Shown one piece after another: positions 52,201 through 61,030 of a DNA stretch of 64,000 bases. The notes beneath the pieces were generated by a model that had not been told where the DNA came from, ran no database searches, and worked only from the letters and a program-made list of their open reading frames with translations. Source of the DNA: Oerskovia sp042887685 (GTDB lineage: Bacteria; Actinomycetota; Actinomycetes; Actinomycetales; Cellulomonadaceae); NCBI RefSeq assembly GCF_042887685.1, contig NZ_JBHVOS010000016.1, positions 1 to 64,000 of the forward strand, written 5' to 3'. Both the position numbers and the translations under genes were made by a program. The stretch's first letter is position 1, and every line of letters begins with the position of its first letter.

Positions 52201-52734
52201 TCAGGCGCGCCGCGGCTCGCTCGGGGGCCACTCGCCGTCGTCCGAGCCGTCGTCGGCCGCGAACAGCAGCTCGTGGAGCCGGACCTGGACCTCCTCGACG
52301 CGCGGGACGTCAGGCAGGGTCATGCCGGGCTTGGCCGTCGCGTCCGAGATGATGAGCGTCCCGCAGCCGAACATGCGGTCGATCAGGTCCTTCTCGTACG
52401 TGACGTCGTTGATGCGGTAGAGCGGGATGTCGCGGCCCGTGCGCGTGAGGATGCCCGTGCGCGTCGACAGGCGCTTGGTCGTCACGGTGTACTGGGTGGT
52501 CAGCCAGCGCAGGTGCGGCACGACGACCCACACGAACGCCGCGACCACGGCGACGCCGAGCGTCCCCCACAGGATCACGGGGTGCTCGGGGGAGAACCAG
52601 AGGATCGCCGTCGCCGCCGCGACGATCAGCACCAGGACGAGGATCGGCAGGAACAGGGCCTTGGGGTGGGTCCGCAGCTCCATGACGACGGTCTCGCCCT
52701 CGGCGAGGTTCTTGTTGACGCTCATGGGGAGCAT
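52201..52734 (-). CDS. Bacterial PH-domain (YdbS/DUF304-like) membrane protein
   Basis: 177 aa; starts at either of two Met (MLPMSV), the first taken here, neither with a clear Shine-Dalgarno. Two membrane segments (ALFLPILVLVLIVAAATAILWF and VILWGTLGVAVVAAFVWVVV), then a PH-like domain (YTVTTKRLSTRTGILTRTGRDIPLYRINDVTYEKDLIDRMFGCGTLII). Family function unknown; probably membrane-associated. Confidence 0.88.
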   Translation of the reverse strand: MLPMSVNKNLAEGETVVMELRTHPKALFLPILVLVLIVAAATAILWFSPEHPVILWGTLGVAVVAAFVWVVVPHLRWLTTQYTVTTKRLSTRTGILTRTGRDIPLYRINDVTYEKDLIDRMFGCGTLIISDATAKPGMTLPDVPRVEEVQVRLHELLFAADDGSDDGEWPPSEPRRA

Positions 52735-52773
52735 CGTGCCACCCCGGGTGGGGGTCGTGGCACGGTGTCCAGG

Positions 52774-53394
52774 TCAGGCCGTCGGCAGGTTCCAGCCCTC
52801 GACGGTGCGCAGCCCGTGCCCGTGGCCGAGCAGGCTGACGCTCGCGGTGCCGAGCTCGAACCGTGCGGCGGTCGCGGGGCCCAGCTCCAGCCAGACGGCG
52901 GCGAGCACGCGCAGCAGGTGACCGTGCGCGACGAGCAGCACGTCGCCGCCGTCGCGCAGCACGGGGTCGACGCGCCGCACGACGCTCCGTGCCCGGTCGG
53001 CGACGTCGTCGAGCGTCTCGCCGCGCCGGGCGCCCGGCCCGCCGTCGGCGCTCGGCACGACGTGCACGCCGTCGCGGAAGATCAGCCAGTCGCGCCCGAT
53101 CTCCCGGCTCACGTCGTCGGCCGTGCGGCCCTCGACGGGGCCGTAGTCCCACTCGGCGAGGTTCGGTTCGGGGACGGCGTCGGGGTAGCCGGCGAGCTCG
53201 GCGGTCCGCCGGGCGCGCAGGAGGGGGCTGCGCAGCACGAGGGCGAACGATCGCCCGGCGAGGAACGCCCCGGCGGCCCGCGCCTGCTCCTCGCCGTGCG
53301 GGGTCAGGGGGATGTCGCTCGTGCCGGTGTGCTGACCGGTCAGGCTCCACTCGGTCTCGCCGTGCCGCAGGAGCACGAGCTGGGGTTCGGGCAT
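52774..53394 (-). CDS. Histidine phosphatase (phosphoglycerate mutase-like)
   Basis: 206 aa from the ATG after GGAGG. Catalytic RHGETEW at residues 10-16, acid EWDYGPVEG, second His in LLVAHGHLLRVL. Broad-specificity phosphatase or mutase; substrate unknown. A CCCGACGGCGG element lies just upstream at 53439-53449. Confidence 0.9.
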   Translation of the reverse strand: MPEPQLVLLRHGETEWSLTGQHTGTSDIPLTPHGEEQARAAGAFLAGRSFALVLRSPLLRARRTAELAGYPDAVPEPNLAEWDYGPVEGRTADDVSREIGRDWLIFRDGVHVVPSADGGPGARRGETLDDVADRARSVVRRVDPVLRDGGDVLLVAHGHLLRVLAAVWLELGPATAARFELGTASVSLLGHGHGLRTVEGWNLPTA

Positions 53395-53611
53395 GGTGTC
53401 CTCCGGGGTCGGGGTGCTGTTCCGAGCATCCCCCAGGCCCGACGGCGGAGCACCCCCAGGGCGTCCGTCGCGCCTTGCGGCCGGGTCGTCCGGGGGTGCG
53501 ACGGCCGCTGCCGGAGCACCTGCGGCAGCGGCTGCCCGGGGCTGGCCGGGAGCGACTGTGACGGAGTCGGGGGTCGTCCTGGAGCCTGTTCTGCCCCTAG
53601 GCTCGTCCGTC

Positions 53612-53806
53612 ATGACCACCTACTCGATCCTGACGGCGACCGCTGCGCTGCGAGGCGAACCGTTCGAGGCCGAGACCGACGAGGCGGCGCTCGACGTCGT
53701 CCGGTCACGCAAGCGGAGCGGGAACCTGCCGCTCACCTCGTTCTCGTTGCAGGCCTCGGACGACCGCACGGTCGCGTCGTGGACGGGGTCGCACGAGGTC
53801 GTCTGA
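53612..53806 (+). CDS. Small hypothetical protein
   Basis: 64 aa (MTTYSILTATAALRGEPFEAETDEAALDVVRSR...), acidic, predicted beta-alpha-beta. No recognised family. Codon use is normal for the genome and it sits in an otherwise empty 400-bp divergent/convergent space, which makes it likely real. No clear Shine-Dalgarno; it may be leaderless. Confidence 0.6.
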   Translation: MTTYSILTATAALRGEPFEAETDEAALDVVRSRKRSGNLPLTSFSLQASDDRTVASWTGSHEVV

Positions 53807-53815
53807 CCCGCTGAC

Positions 53816-54478
53816 CTACCCGGCGCGCAGGGCGTCCGACGCCTCCGGCCGTGAGACGTCCCGGGGGTCGAGCGTCGTCCCCAGGGTGAGCCCGTCGTCG
53901 TCGGGAGCGGAGAGGGGTTCGAAGCCGAGCCGGGAGTAGAACGCGATCGCGCCGTGGTTCGCGGCGCCGACGCCGAGGTGCAGGCCCGCGATGCCGAGGT
54001 CCTCGAGCAGGCCCCGGAGGTGTTCGATCATGCGTCGCCCCCAGCCGGTGCCCTGCGCCTCGGGGAGCAGGTCGATGTGCAGGTGCGCGGGGTGCGTGGC
54101 CGGCTCGGCGAGCCAGGGTCGCGGCGGCGCGGGGGTGCGGTCGTGGATCTGGCGGACGAGGCGCGCGTCGGGCGAGGTGTCGGCAGGGTCCGGCAGCGGG
54201 TACCGCTCGCGCAGGGGCGGCCACCACTCGTGCTCGAGCCACTCCTCGAAGGCCACGGTGTCGCGGCAGCCGATCACGTAGCCGACGACGCGGTCGTCGT
54301 CGGTGACGAGCACGGTCACGAGGGACGGGTCGTGGGCCGCGTAGGGGGCGGCGTAGATCTCGCCGAGCTGTCGCGGGTCGGCGTAGGCGGCGGTCGCGTC
54401 GCGGCCGTTGTCGCCGGTGCGCAGGCAGATGTCGTACAGCGCGTCCAGGTCGCGGGGCGCGTAGGGCCGGATTCTCAC
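53816..54478 (-). CDS. GNAT-family N-acetyltransferase
   Basis: 220 aa from the GTG at VRIRPYAPRDLDALYDIC. GNAT acetyl-CoA motif A in LHIDLLPEAQGTGWGRRMIEHL (Q/RxxGxG/A), and AIAFYSRLGFEPL near the end. Resembles the OGA-like bacterial acetyltransferases with a mid-domain insertion (EEWLEHEWWPPLRERYPLPDP). Substrate unknown. Divergent from the ROK regulator. Confidence 0.88.
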   Translation of the reverse strand: MRIRPYAPRDLDALYDICLRTGDNGRDATAAYADPRQLGEIYAAPYAAHDPSLVTVLVTDDDRVVGYVIGCRDTVAFEEWLEHEWWPPLRERYPLPDPADTSPDARLVRQIHDRTPAPPRPWLAEPATHPAHLHIDLLPEAQGTGWGRRMIEHLRGLLEDLGIAGLHLGVGAANHGAIAFYSRLGFEPLSAPDDDGLTLGTTLDPRDVSRPEASDALRAG

Positions 54479-54715
54479 GGTGGTGCTGTTCCTCGGGTCC
54501 GGGGGTCGCCGGGCGCTGGTGGTCGCGTCGTCTGGCGAGACCTCGTGCGGGGCCGACGGGGGTGTGTACTGCCATTCAAGTTTACAGACGGTCACGGGCG
54601 CTGAACGCCGCGCGACCCGTGCCCCGGGGTGGTCCGTTCTCGATGCCGCCCAGGGTTTCGGGCACTCTTGAGCCCGAGCACCGCGGATGCCGGGGCCGGA
54701 CAGGAGGACGACGCC

Positions 54716-56014
54716 GTGAGCACGGACAGCACCAGGAGGGTCGGCAACGCGACGGTCCTGCGCGCCCTCAACGACGGGGCCGCGCTCGAGGCGTTGTTCC
54801 GTCACGGACCTATGACGTCTGCGGGCCTCCAGGAGAGGCTGGGCCTGTCCAAGCCGGCGACAGCGACCCTCGTCGCGCGGCTCGAGGCCGCGGGCCTCGT
54901 CGAGCGCTCGGGGCACCGTGACGGCCGGCCTGGTCCGCGTGCCGTCGTCTGGACGCTGCGTGGTGCCTCCGGGTACGCGGCGGGTGTCGACGTGACGGTC
55001 GGCCAGGTCTCGGTCGTGGTCGCCGATCTCGCCGACAGGGTGCTCGGCAGGTCGGTGCGCACGGTCGTGTGGTCCGCCGACGAGCATCCGCCGGGCGAGC
55101 ACCTCGACGTCGTCCGGGCCGTCGTCGACGAGGCCTGCGCACGGGCCGGGATCTCCCGCGCCGACCTCCTCCAGGTCGTCGTCGGCTTCCCCGGGTCGGT
55201 GGACCCCGCGACCGGACGCCTCGCGTACGCCCCGCACCTCGTGGTCTGGAACGACCAGGACGTCGAGGCGCAGCTCGCCGCGACGCTCGGTGTGGGGGTC
55301 GCGGTCGAGAACGACGTCAATCTCGTGGCGCTCGCCCAGCTCGCGCGCGAGGACCTGGCCGACGCCCGGGACGTGTTCGTGCTGTGGGTCGACCAGGGGG
55401 TGGGGGCCGCGACCCTGCTCGACCGGCGCATCCGCCGGGGTCGTCACGGTGGGGCGGGCGAGATCGACCGCGTCCCCGTCCCCGACCCGGCCCGTCGTGG
55501 TCGCGCGCCGGAGGGGCGGAGCACGGTCGCCGACCTCGTCCAGCTCGACGCCGTCGCGCGCCTCGCGCAGGCCTACCGCCTCGCGCCGTTCGACTCCGCG
55601 CCCCTCGACACGTTGCGGATCGACCCTGCCGGCGACGGTCGGGCGTCCGACGCCGCGCGCAGCCCGCAGGTCCGGGAGGCCGCGGCCGACGTGCTCGCGG
55701 CGGCGTCCCTCGACCCGTCGGGTGATGCGGAGGACTTCCTCGACGACCTCGCCCGGCGTCTCGCAGCGGTGCTGAGCATGGCGCTCGGGGTTCTCGACCC
55801 CGACGCCGTGGTGCTCGGCGGCGCGGTGGCCGCTGCGGGCGGGGAGGTCCTACGGGAACGTGTCGCCACGGTGCTGCGCACAGAGCACGGGGCGCCGACC
55901 GCGGTGCTCCTGTCGACCGCGCAGGGTGACGGCGTCGTCGAGGGGGCGCTCGCGGCGGCCCTCGACGAGACTAGGCGCCGCGTCTTCGGGGCGGGGAGCG
56001 TCACCGCGTCCTGA
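54716..56014 (+). CDS. ROK-family transcriptional regulator
   Basis: 432 aa, GTG start with AGGAGG. N-terminal winged helix (LFRHGPMTSAGLQERLGLSKPATATLVARLEAAGLVE) and a C-terminal ROK fold (AAGVDVTVGQVSVVVADL, VENDVNLVALAQ, HGGAGEIDRVPV). The CxCGxxGC zinc motif of ROK kinases is absent, so it is a sugar-sensing repressor or a degenerate member rather than a glucokinase. Target genes are not evident nearby. Confidence 0.9.
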   Translation: MSTDSTRRVGNATVLRALNDGAALEALFRHGPMTSAGLQERLGLSKPATATLVARLEAAGLVERSGHRDGRPGPRAVVWTLRGASGYAAGVDVTVGQVSVVVADLADRVLGRSVRTVVWSADEHPPGEHLDVVRAVVDEACARAGISRADLLQVVVGFPGSVDPATGRLAYAPHLVVWNDQDVEAQLAATLGVGVAVENDVNLVALAQLAREDLADARDVFVLWVDQGVGAATLLDRRIRRGRHGGAGEIDRVPVPDPARRGRAPEGRSTVADLVQLDAVARLAQAYRLAPFDSAPLDTLRIDPAGDGRASDAARSPQVREAAADVLAAASLDPSGDAEDFLDDLARRLAAVLSMALGVLDPDAVVLGGAVAAAGGEVLRERVATVLRTEHGAPTAVLLSTAQGDGVVEGALAAALDETRRRVFGAGSVTAS

Positions 56015-56062
56015 CGGGCGGGCCAGCGACCGCGGGCCCTGCCCTGCCCCGTGGACCGAACG

Positions 56063-56125
56063 CCGCGAGATGCGGCCAACTGGGGTCTAGACCTCGGTGC
56101 GACCCCGCTTGGCCGCATCTCGCGG
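56063..56125. repeat. 63-bp hairpin between convergent genes
   Basis: Perfect 17-bp stem CCGCGAGATGCGGCCAA (56063-56079) with its complement (56109-56125); the 29-nt loop holds a second small palindrome GGTCTAGACC (56084-56093). Between the ROK gene and the 36-aa membrane peptide; possibly a terminator. Confidence 0.85.
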
Positions 56126-56146
56126 GACGGGCCGCGACCCGATGTG

Positions 56147-56257
56147 TCAGGCGACGCCGTCGACCCCCACGATCGACAGGAAGACCACGAGGGACCCGAG
56201 CAGCACGACGGCGACTCCCACCGAGATCAGCAGGACGGTGCGGGGACGGACGGACAT
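56147..56257 (-). CDS. 36-aa single-span membrane peptide
   Basis: MSVRPRTVLLISVGVAVVLL followed by GSLVVFLSIVGVDGVA: a basic N-terminus and one hydrophobic span of ~22 residues. AGGAG lies six bases before the ATG, and the reading frame fills an otherwise empty spacer. Too short for family assignment; a small envelope peptide is the best reading. Confidence 0.6.
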   Translation of the reverse strand: MSVRPRTVLLISVGVAVVLLGSLVVFLSIVGVDGVA

Positions 56258-56365
56258 GGGGCTCCTGCCGGGTCGGGGCCGCGCCGGTCGTCCGTGCGCG
56301 GTGAGGGAACCCGACCATCGTAGGCAGGGGCGGCCCCTCCCGGTGCCCTCCCGGTGCCGGTCCCG

Positions 56366-56908
56366 TCAGGCGTCGTCGCGCGGACCGTCGGCGAGAGCAG
56401 GGGGCCAGACCACCTGGAAGCGCTCGAGCACGATCTCGTCGTCCTCGGACCACTCCGCTCCCCGGGCGGCGCACGTGCGGATCCAGTACTTCGTGTGCTC
56501 GCGCCGCCAGCTCTCGAGCGACCGGTCGTCCTCGCCCTCGTCCCACGCGAAGGCGGCGTCCACGGAGGCGAACGTCCCGAGCCGCAGCTCGGTGCTGCGC
56601 AGGATCACGCGCGGGTGCCCGGCGCCGTCGCACGCGACCCAGTGCGACCCGACGCGCGGGAGGGCGTCGCCGCGCGCGGCGAACTCGGAGGCGAGCTCCG
56701 CCGTCGCGCGCTTGGCGCCGTGCGTGACCTCGTGCAGCAGGGCGTCGGAGAGCGCAGGGGAGTCGCCGAACCGCTCGACCGTGTACTCGTCGCACAGGGC
56801 GACCGCGTCCGGGTGCGCTGCAGCGTAGTCGGCCCAGAACGCGTCACCGGCGGGGGTGTCGACGGGCGGGAGGTCGGTGGGCGGGTGGGGAGCGCGGGCG
56901 TCGGTCAT
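56366..56908 (-). CDS. ASCH-domain protein
   Basis: 180 aa. The ASCH (PUA-like) signature is in TVERFGDSPALSDALLHEVTHGAKRATAEL, with the conserved GxKRAT, followed by GSHWVACDGAGHPRVILRSTELRLG and a helical tail (WRREHTKYWIRTC). Such proteins bind RNA or nucleosides, some acting as amidohydrolases on modified cytidine. ATG with no strong Shine-Dalgarno. Confidence 0.88.
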   Translation of the reverse strand: MTDARAPHPPTDLPPVDTPAGDAFWADYAAAHPDAVALCDEYTVERFGDSPALSDALLHEVTHGAKRATAELASEFAARGDALPRVGSHWVACDGAGHPRVILRSTELRLGTFASVDAAFAWDEGEDDRSLESWRREHTKYWIRTCAARGAEWSEDDEIVLERFQVVWPPALADGPRDDA

Positions 56909-56990
56909 GACCCGATGGTCCCATCGGACGTCCTGCCCGGTGGAGACCTTTTCGACCGGGCAGGTCGGGGGCGGGGCGCCCCCGACCCGG

Positions 56991-58844
56991 TCAGGCGCCG
57001 ATTGCCGCGAGGTCGTCGGCGCGGGCTACGCGGCGGGCGAGCGTCCCGTCGCGCCACGTGAGGTAGCCGCCGTCGAGGTTGCGCACGTCGTACCCGAGCT
57101 GGGTGAGCAGGCGCGCGGCGGTGTGCCCGCGCTGCCCCACCTGGCAGTGCACGACGACGGGTGCCCCGGCCGGGATCTCGGCCGCGGCCCGGTCGCGCAG
57201 CGCGTCGAGCGGGACGTTGAGCGCGGGCAGCGAGCCCGTGCCGTCAGGGCTGTCGACGCCCGCCACCTCGACCGTCCCGCGCGCGTGCTCGCCGGGCGTG
57301 CGGACGTCGACGACGGTCGCACCCTGGGCGACGAGGTCGTCGAGCTCGTGCCACTGGACGGTGCGGGTCTCGCCCGTGCGCAGGTTGTCGGCCACGTACC
57401 CGAGCATGTTGATGGGGTCCTTGGCCGAGCCGTACGCCGGGGCGTACGCGAGCTCGAGGTCGGCGAGCTCGGAGGCCGTGAGCCCGCCCGCGACGGCGGT
57501 GGCGACGACGTCGATGCGCTTGTCCACGCCGTCGTGCCCGACGCCCTGCGCACCCAGGATCAGGTCGGTCTCCGGGTCGACGAGCAGCTTGAGGGCCATC
57601 TGGGTCGCACCGGGGTAGTAGCCCGCGTGCTGGACGGGGTGGGTGTGGATCGCGCGGTAGGGGCGCCCCTCGGCCTGCAGGCGCTTCTCGTTGCGCCCGA
57701 CGCTCGCCGCGGTGAGCCCGAAGACGCCGACGACGGACGTCCCCACCGACGGGCGCATGCCGTGGCGGCGCCCGAGGATCACGTCGGCCACGTGGCGTCC
57801 GTGCCGGTTGGCGAGGTTGGCGAGCGGGATGAGGGTGGTCGGCTCGTCGCCCGCCGCCCCGGGAGCGGAGCCGCTCGGTGCGAGGGCGTCGCGCTTGGTC
57901 GCGGCGTCGCCCACGGCGTAGACGTCGGGGACCGAGGTGCGCAGGTCCTGGTCGACGAGGATGCCGCCGCGGGGGCCGACCTGCGCCCCGGCGAGGACCG
58001 CGAGCTCGACGTCGGGACGGACGCCGATCGCGGCGACGACGAGGTCCGCCGGGACCGTGCCGCGGGGCGAGCCGTCGCCCGAGGACAGGTCGGCCGTGTC
58101 GGGGCCGAGCGCGCTGACCTGCGTCGAGGTGCGCACGCGCACGCCGTGGGCCTCGAGCTCCTGCTGGACGCGGATCGCCATCTCGGGGTCGAGGGGTGCG
58201 AGGACCTGGTCGGCGAGCTCGACGAGCGTGACGTCGAGGCCACGGTGGACGAGGTTCTCCGCGACCTCGACCCCGACGAACCCGCCGCCGATCACGACGG
58301 CCGAGCGGGCGGGGGCACCGTGGGGCGCGGTCCGGGGCGCCGGGGAGCCGGACGCGGCGTCGGTGCCCGGCAGCGCGTCGCCGCCCGCGAGGGCGCCGTC
58401 GGCTGCGCGGCACTCGATCGCGGCGACGATCCGGTCGACGTCGGCCACGTCGCGCAGGACGAGGGCTCGCTCCATGCCGGGGGCGGGCGGGACGACCGGG
58501 CGTGCTCCGGGGCTCAGCACGAGCCGGTCGTAGGTCTCGACGGTCTCCTCGCCCGTGGCGAGGTCGCGGACCGTGACGGTGTGCGCGTCGGCGTCGACGT
58601 TCGTGACGCGGTGGCGGACGCGGACGTCGATCCGGAAGCGGGCGGCGAGCGACTCGGGGGTCTGGAGGAGGAGCGCGTCGCGGTCCTCGATGACGCCTCC
58701 TGCGTAGTAGGGCAGGCCGCAGTTGGCGAACGAGACGTGGTCGCCGGCCTCGAGGACGAGGATCTGGGCGTCCTCCGACAGGCGGCGAAGACGGGTCGCC
58801 GCGGACATGCCTGCCGCGACGCCTCCGACGATGACGATCTTCAT
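56991..58844 (-). CDS. CoA-disulfide reductase / NADH oxidase-type flavoprotein fused to rhodanese
   Basis: 617 aa. N-terminal pyridine-nucleotide-disulfide reductase: KIVIVGGVAAGMSAATRLRRL (FAD), redox Cys42 in SFANCGLPYY, VVIGGGFVGVEVAENL (NADH), VYAVGDAA. The C-terminal ~100 residues are a rhodanese with active Cys567 in VHCQVGQRG. This CoADR-RHD architecture reduces CoA per/polysulfides and CoA disulfide. AGGAGG before the ATG. It diverges from a CstR-type repressor operon across a palindromic operator, so it is probably induced by reactive sulfur. Confidence 0.93.
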   Translation of the reverse strand: MKIVIVGGVAAGMSAATRLRRLSEDAQILVLEAGDHVSFANCGLPYYAGGVIEDRDALLLQTPESLAARFRIDVRVRHRVTNVDADAHTVTVRDLATGEETVETYDRLVLSPGARPVVPPAPGMERALVLRDVADVDRIVAAIECRAADGALAGGDALPGTDAASGSPAPRTAPHGAPARSAVVIGGGFVGVEVAENLVHRGLDVTLVELADQVLAPLDPEMAIRVQQELEAHGVRVRTSTQVSALGPDTADLSSGDGSPRGTVPADLVVAAIGVRPDVELAVLAGAQVGPRGGILVDQDLRTSVPDVYAVGDAATKRDALAPSGSAPGAAGDEPTTLIPLANLANRHGRHVADVILGRRHGMRPSVGTSVVGVFGLTAASVGRNEKRLQAEGRPYRAIHTHPVQHAGYYPGATQMALKLLVDPETDLILGAQGVGHDGVDKRIDVVATAVAGGLTASELADLELAYAPAYGSAKDPINMLGYVADNLRTGETRTVQWHELDDLVAQGATVVDVRTPGEHARGTVEVAGVDSPDGTGSLPALNVPLDALRDRAAAEIPAGAPVVVHCQVGQRGHTAARLLTQLGYDVRNLDGGYLTWRDGTLARRVARADDLAAIGA

Positions 58845-58869
58845 GCTTTTCCTCCTGGTGGTCGAGGTC

Positions 58870-59010
58870 GACTATACCCCCCGGGGTATAGTCGNNNNNN
58901 NNNNATCCGGGGCCCCGGCGCACTTGCCCGCCCCCCCCCCCCCTCTTTGCCCTATTTTATGCTTTTACCCCGTGGGGGGGCTGGTCGACTATACCCCCCG
59001 GGGTATAGTC
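58870..59010. promoter_or_regulatory. CsoR/CstR-type operator, split by an assembly gap
   Basis: GACTATACCCCCCGGGGTATAGTC occurs at 58870-58893 and again at 58987-59010. This is the palindrome of CsoR-family repressors, and TATAGT on each strand doubles as a -10 box for the two divergent genes. Ten N (58895-58904) and ~80 bp of error-rich sequence (including a garbled copy of the flavoprotein start) separate the copies. The left and right flanks overlap over TCGACTATACC...TATAGTCG, so there is probably one ~50-bp palindrome in the genome rather than two operators. Confidence 0.85.
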
Positions 59011-59036
59011 GACCTCGACCACCAAGGAGGACCACC

Positions 59037-59222
59037 ATGTGCAGAGCTGTGACCTGCAAGAAGTGCGGCAAGACGACGTGGGCCGGCTGCGGCCAGCACG
59101 TCGACGACGTCATGCGGGGCATCCCGCGCACGGACCGCTGCGAGGGGCACGCGGACGAGCCGTCCCCGCAGGCACCGCCGACCTCGTTCCTCGCGAGGCT
59201 GTTCGGGTCGAGCAGGTCGTGA
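59037..59222 (+). CDS. Small Cys-rich (zinc-ribbon-like) protein
   Basis: 61 aa. MCRAVTCKKCGKTTWAGCGQ HVDDVM carries five Cys and a His in the first 25 residues, and RCEGH follows. The CxxC/CxxH arrangement suggests a zinc knuckle or a thiol relay. AAGGAGG sits six bases before the ATG. First gene of the CstR operon, so a role in sulfur or metal handling is likely; conserved near rhodanese genes in actinobacteria to my knowledge, function undetermined. Confidence 0.8.
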   Translation: MCRAVTCKKCGKTTWAGCGQHVDDVMRGIPRTDRCEGHADEPSPQAPPTSFLARLFGSSRS

Positions 59223-59674
59223 GCGATCGGGTCCGCCCCCCGCTGCCCGTCCAGGTGCGGCGCCCGGCGTGGGGGACGTGGGGAAGGCGGCGGCTCGTCG
59301 TCGTCGCCCTCCTCGCTCCCGGGCTGCTCGCGCTGCTCGTGGAGGCGGGCGGGGGCTGGACCCACGACGTCGCCCCCCTGTGGCTGGTGCTGCTCGTGGT
59401 CGTGGCCGTCGTCGGCGGCCTCACGCTCGCGAGCTACGTCCCGGCCCGGGGCGAGCCCTGGCGGGATACCCTCGGGTGCTCGCCGTGCGCCGTCGTCTCG
59501 GGCGGCACGGTGCTCGCCGCCGTGCTCCTGGTCTCCCAGGCGCCGCACCAGGTCGGGATGGTGCTGCCCGCCCTGGCTGTTGTCCTGTTCGGGCTGGTGC
59601 AGCGCACGAGCAGCACGCGCGACGCGTGCGCGCGAGGAGAGGAAGAGTCATGGAGCTCGACAAGGACGAGATGA
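59219..59674 (+). CDS. Four-span membrane protein of the persulfide operon
   Basis: 151 aa from a GTG that overlaps the previous stop (GTGA). Four hydrophobic segments (LVVVALLAPGLLALLVEAG, LWLVLLVVVAVVGGLTL, SGGTVLAAVLLVS, VGMVLPALAVVLFGLV) and a short TLGCSPCAV with a CxxC. The C-terminus overlaps the repressor start by 25 bp. May move or sense sulfur compounds; not a recognised family. Confidence 0.7.
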   Translation: MSDRVRPPLPVQVRRPAWGTWGRRRLVVVALLAPGLLALLVEAGGGWTHDVAPLWLVLLVVVAVVGGLTLASYVPARGEPWRDTLGCSPCAVVSGGTVLAAVLLVSQAPHQVGMVLPALAVVLFGLVQRTSSTRDACARGEEESWSSTRTR

Positions 59675-59910
59675 AGAAGGTCTCGAACCGGCTCAAGCGC
59701 GCCCAGGGGCAGCTGGCCGCGGTCGTGCGGATGGTCGACGAAGGTGGTGACTGCGCCGACGTCGTGATGCAGCTGTCCGCGGTGTCCAAGGCGCTCGACC
59801 GCGCCGGGTTCGCGATCATCGCCTCGGGCATGAAGCAGTGCCTCACGGACGACGAGAACGGCCCGGCGGACGTGCAGAAGCTCGAGAAGCTCTTCCTGTC
59901 CCTGACCTAG
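59650..59910 (+). CDS. CstR-like persulfide-sensing repressor (CsoR family)
   Basis: 86 aa. CsoR/RcnR fold: VSNRLKRAQGQLAAVVRMVDEGGDCADVVMQLSAVSKALDRAGFAII. Cys35 and Cys64 are present while the His that completes the Cu site of true CsoR (four residues before the second Cys) is Gly60. This is the CstR pattern, in which the two Cys are cross-linked by persulfide. Binds GACTATACCCCCCGGGGTATAGTC and controls both divergent transcripts. AGGAAGAG precedes the ATG. Confidence 0.9.
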   Translation: MELDKDEMKKVSNRLKRAQGQLAAVVRMVDEGGDCADVVMQLSAVSKALDRAGFAIIASGMKQCLTDDENGPADVQKLEKLFLSLT

Positions 59911-60104
59911 GCGGGCCGCCCAGCCCCCCAGCCTGCCCGCCCCGTCCATCCGGCCCTCCGGCCCGACGGCGCAGCGCCCGCCGCGCTCTCGCCCTCGCCC
60001 GGCACGGTGGCCGAGCAGGACGGGCCGCCCCTGTCGCGCGGCGTGCGGTTCCCCTACTGTGACGACGAGCCGACGCGACCGCTCGGCGCGACCGAGGGGG
60101 AGCC

Positions 60105-60872
60105 ATGACGCGTGCGGAGAACGATGCCGGGACGGGTGCCGGGGCGCTCGACGGACGGGTAGCGCTCGTCACGGGCGGGGCGCGCGGGATCGGCGAGGGG
60201 ACGGTCCGTGCGCTGCACGCCGCGGGCGCGCACGTCGTGATCGCGGACGTCGCGGACAGGCAAGGAGCGGCGCTCGCGGCCAGGCTCGGTGACCGGGCGC
60301 GGTTCGTCCACCTCGACGTGAGGGACGAGGCCGCGTGGACCCGGGCGGTCAAGGGCGTCGTCGCCGGCCTCGGGACCGTCGACGTCCTGGTCAACAACGC
60401 GGGCATCGCCAACGCAGCACCGATCGAGAAGCTCACCACGGACAGGTGGGACGCGGTCCTCGCCGTGAACCTCACGGGCGTGTTCCTCGGCTGCCGCACG
60501 GTCGTCCCCGTCATGAAGGCGCAGGGGCGTGGCTCGATCGTCAACATCTCGTCGGTCGACGGCCTGCGGGGCAGCCCCGCCGTGCACGCCTACACGGCCG
60601 CGAAGTTCGGCGTGCGAGGCCTGTCGAAGTCGCTCGCGGTCGAGCTCGGCGAGTTCGGCATCCGGGTCAACTCGGTGCACCCCGGCTACGTCCGCACCCG
60701 CATGACCTCGCGCATCGACCCCGACCACCTCGACATCCCCCTGGGGCGCCCGGGCCGTGCGGCAGAGATCGCGGACACCGTCGTGTTCCTCGCGAGCGAC
60801 GCGTCGTCGTACACGACCGGGGCCGAGCTCGTGGTCGACGGCGGCCTGGTCGCGGGCATCCCGCGCCGCTGA
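60105..60872 (+). CDS. Classical short-chain dehydrogenase
   Basis: 255 aa. TGGARGIGEGTVRAL, VNNAGIAN, catalytic Ser in NISSVDG, YTAAK and PGYVRTRM. Close to 3-alpha/20-beta-hydroxysteroid and cyclic-alcohol dehydrogenases by pattern; substrate unknown. GGGGGAG before the ATG. Confidence 0.9.
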   Translation: MTRAENDAGTGAGALDGRVALVTGGARGIGEGTVRALHAAGAHVVIADVADRQGAALAARLGDRARFVHLDVRDEAAWTRAVKGVVAGLGTVDVLVNNAGIANAAPIEKLTTDRWDAVLAVNLTGVFLGCRTVVPVMKAQGRGSIVNISSVDGLRGSPAVHAYTAAKFGVRGLSKSLAVELGEFGIRVNSVHPGYVRTRMTSRIDPDHLDIPLGRPGRAAEIADTVVFLASDASSYTTGAELVVDGGLVAGIPRR

Positions 60873-61030
60873 CGGTCGCCTCGCCCGTGCGTGCCTCCCG
60901 CCCAGGCCCGGCACCTCCGCCGCCGCTGCCCGGGAGGCGACCGTGCACGCCCCGGGGGATGATCGCGAAGGTGAGCAGGACGCCCGGGGCGAGCGACGCC
61001 GTCGGGCAGGAGACCCCCCAGGAGCCACCC

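Noticed and set aside
54480..54671. 63-codon plus-strand frame before the ROK gene
   Set aside because: Lies in a divergent promoter region, no Shine-Dalgarno, composition non-coding.
58870..59010. Two separate CstR operators
   Set aside because: Flanks of the gap overlap perfectly over the operator and the sequence between is an error-rich copy of the left flank; a single operator is more likely.
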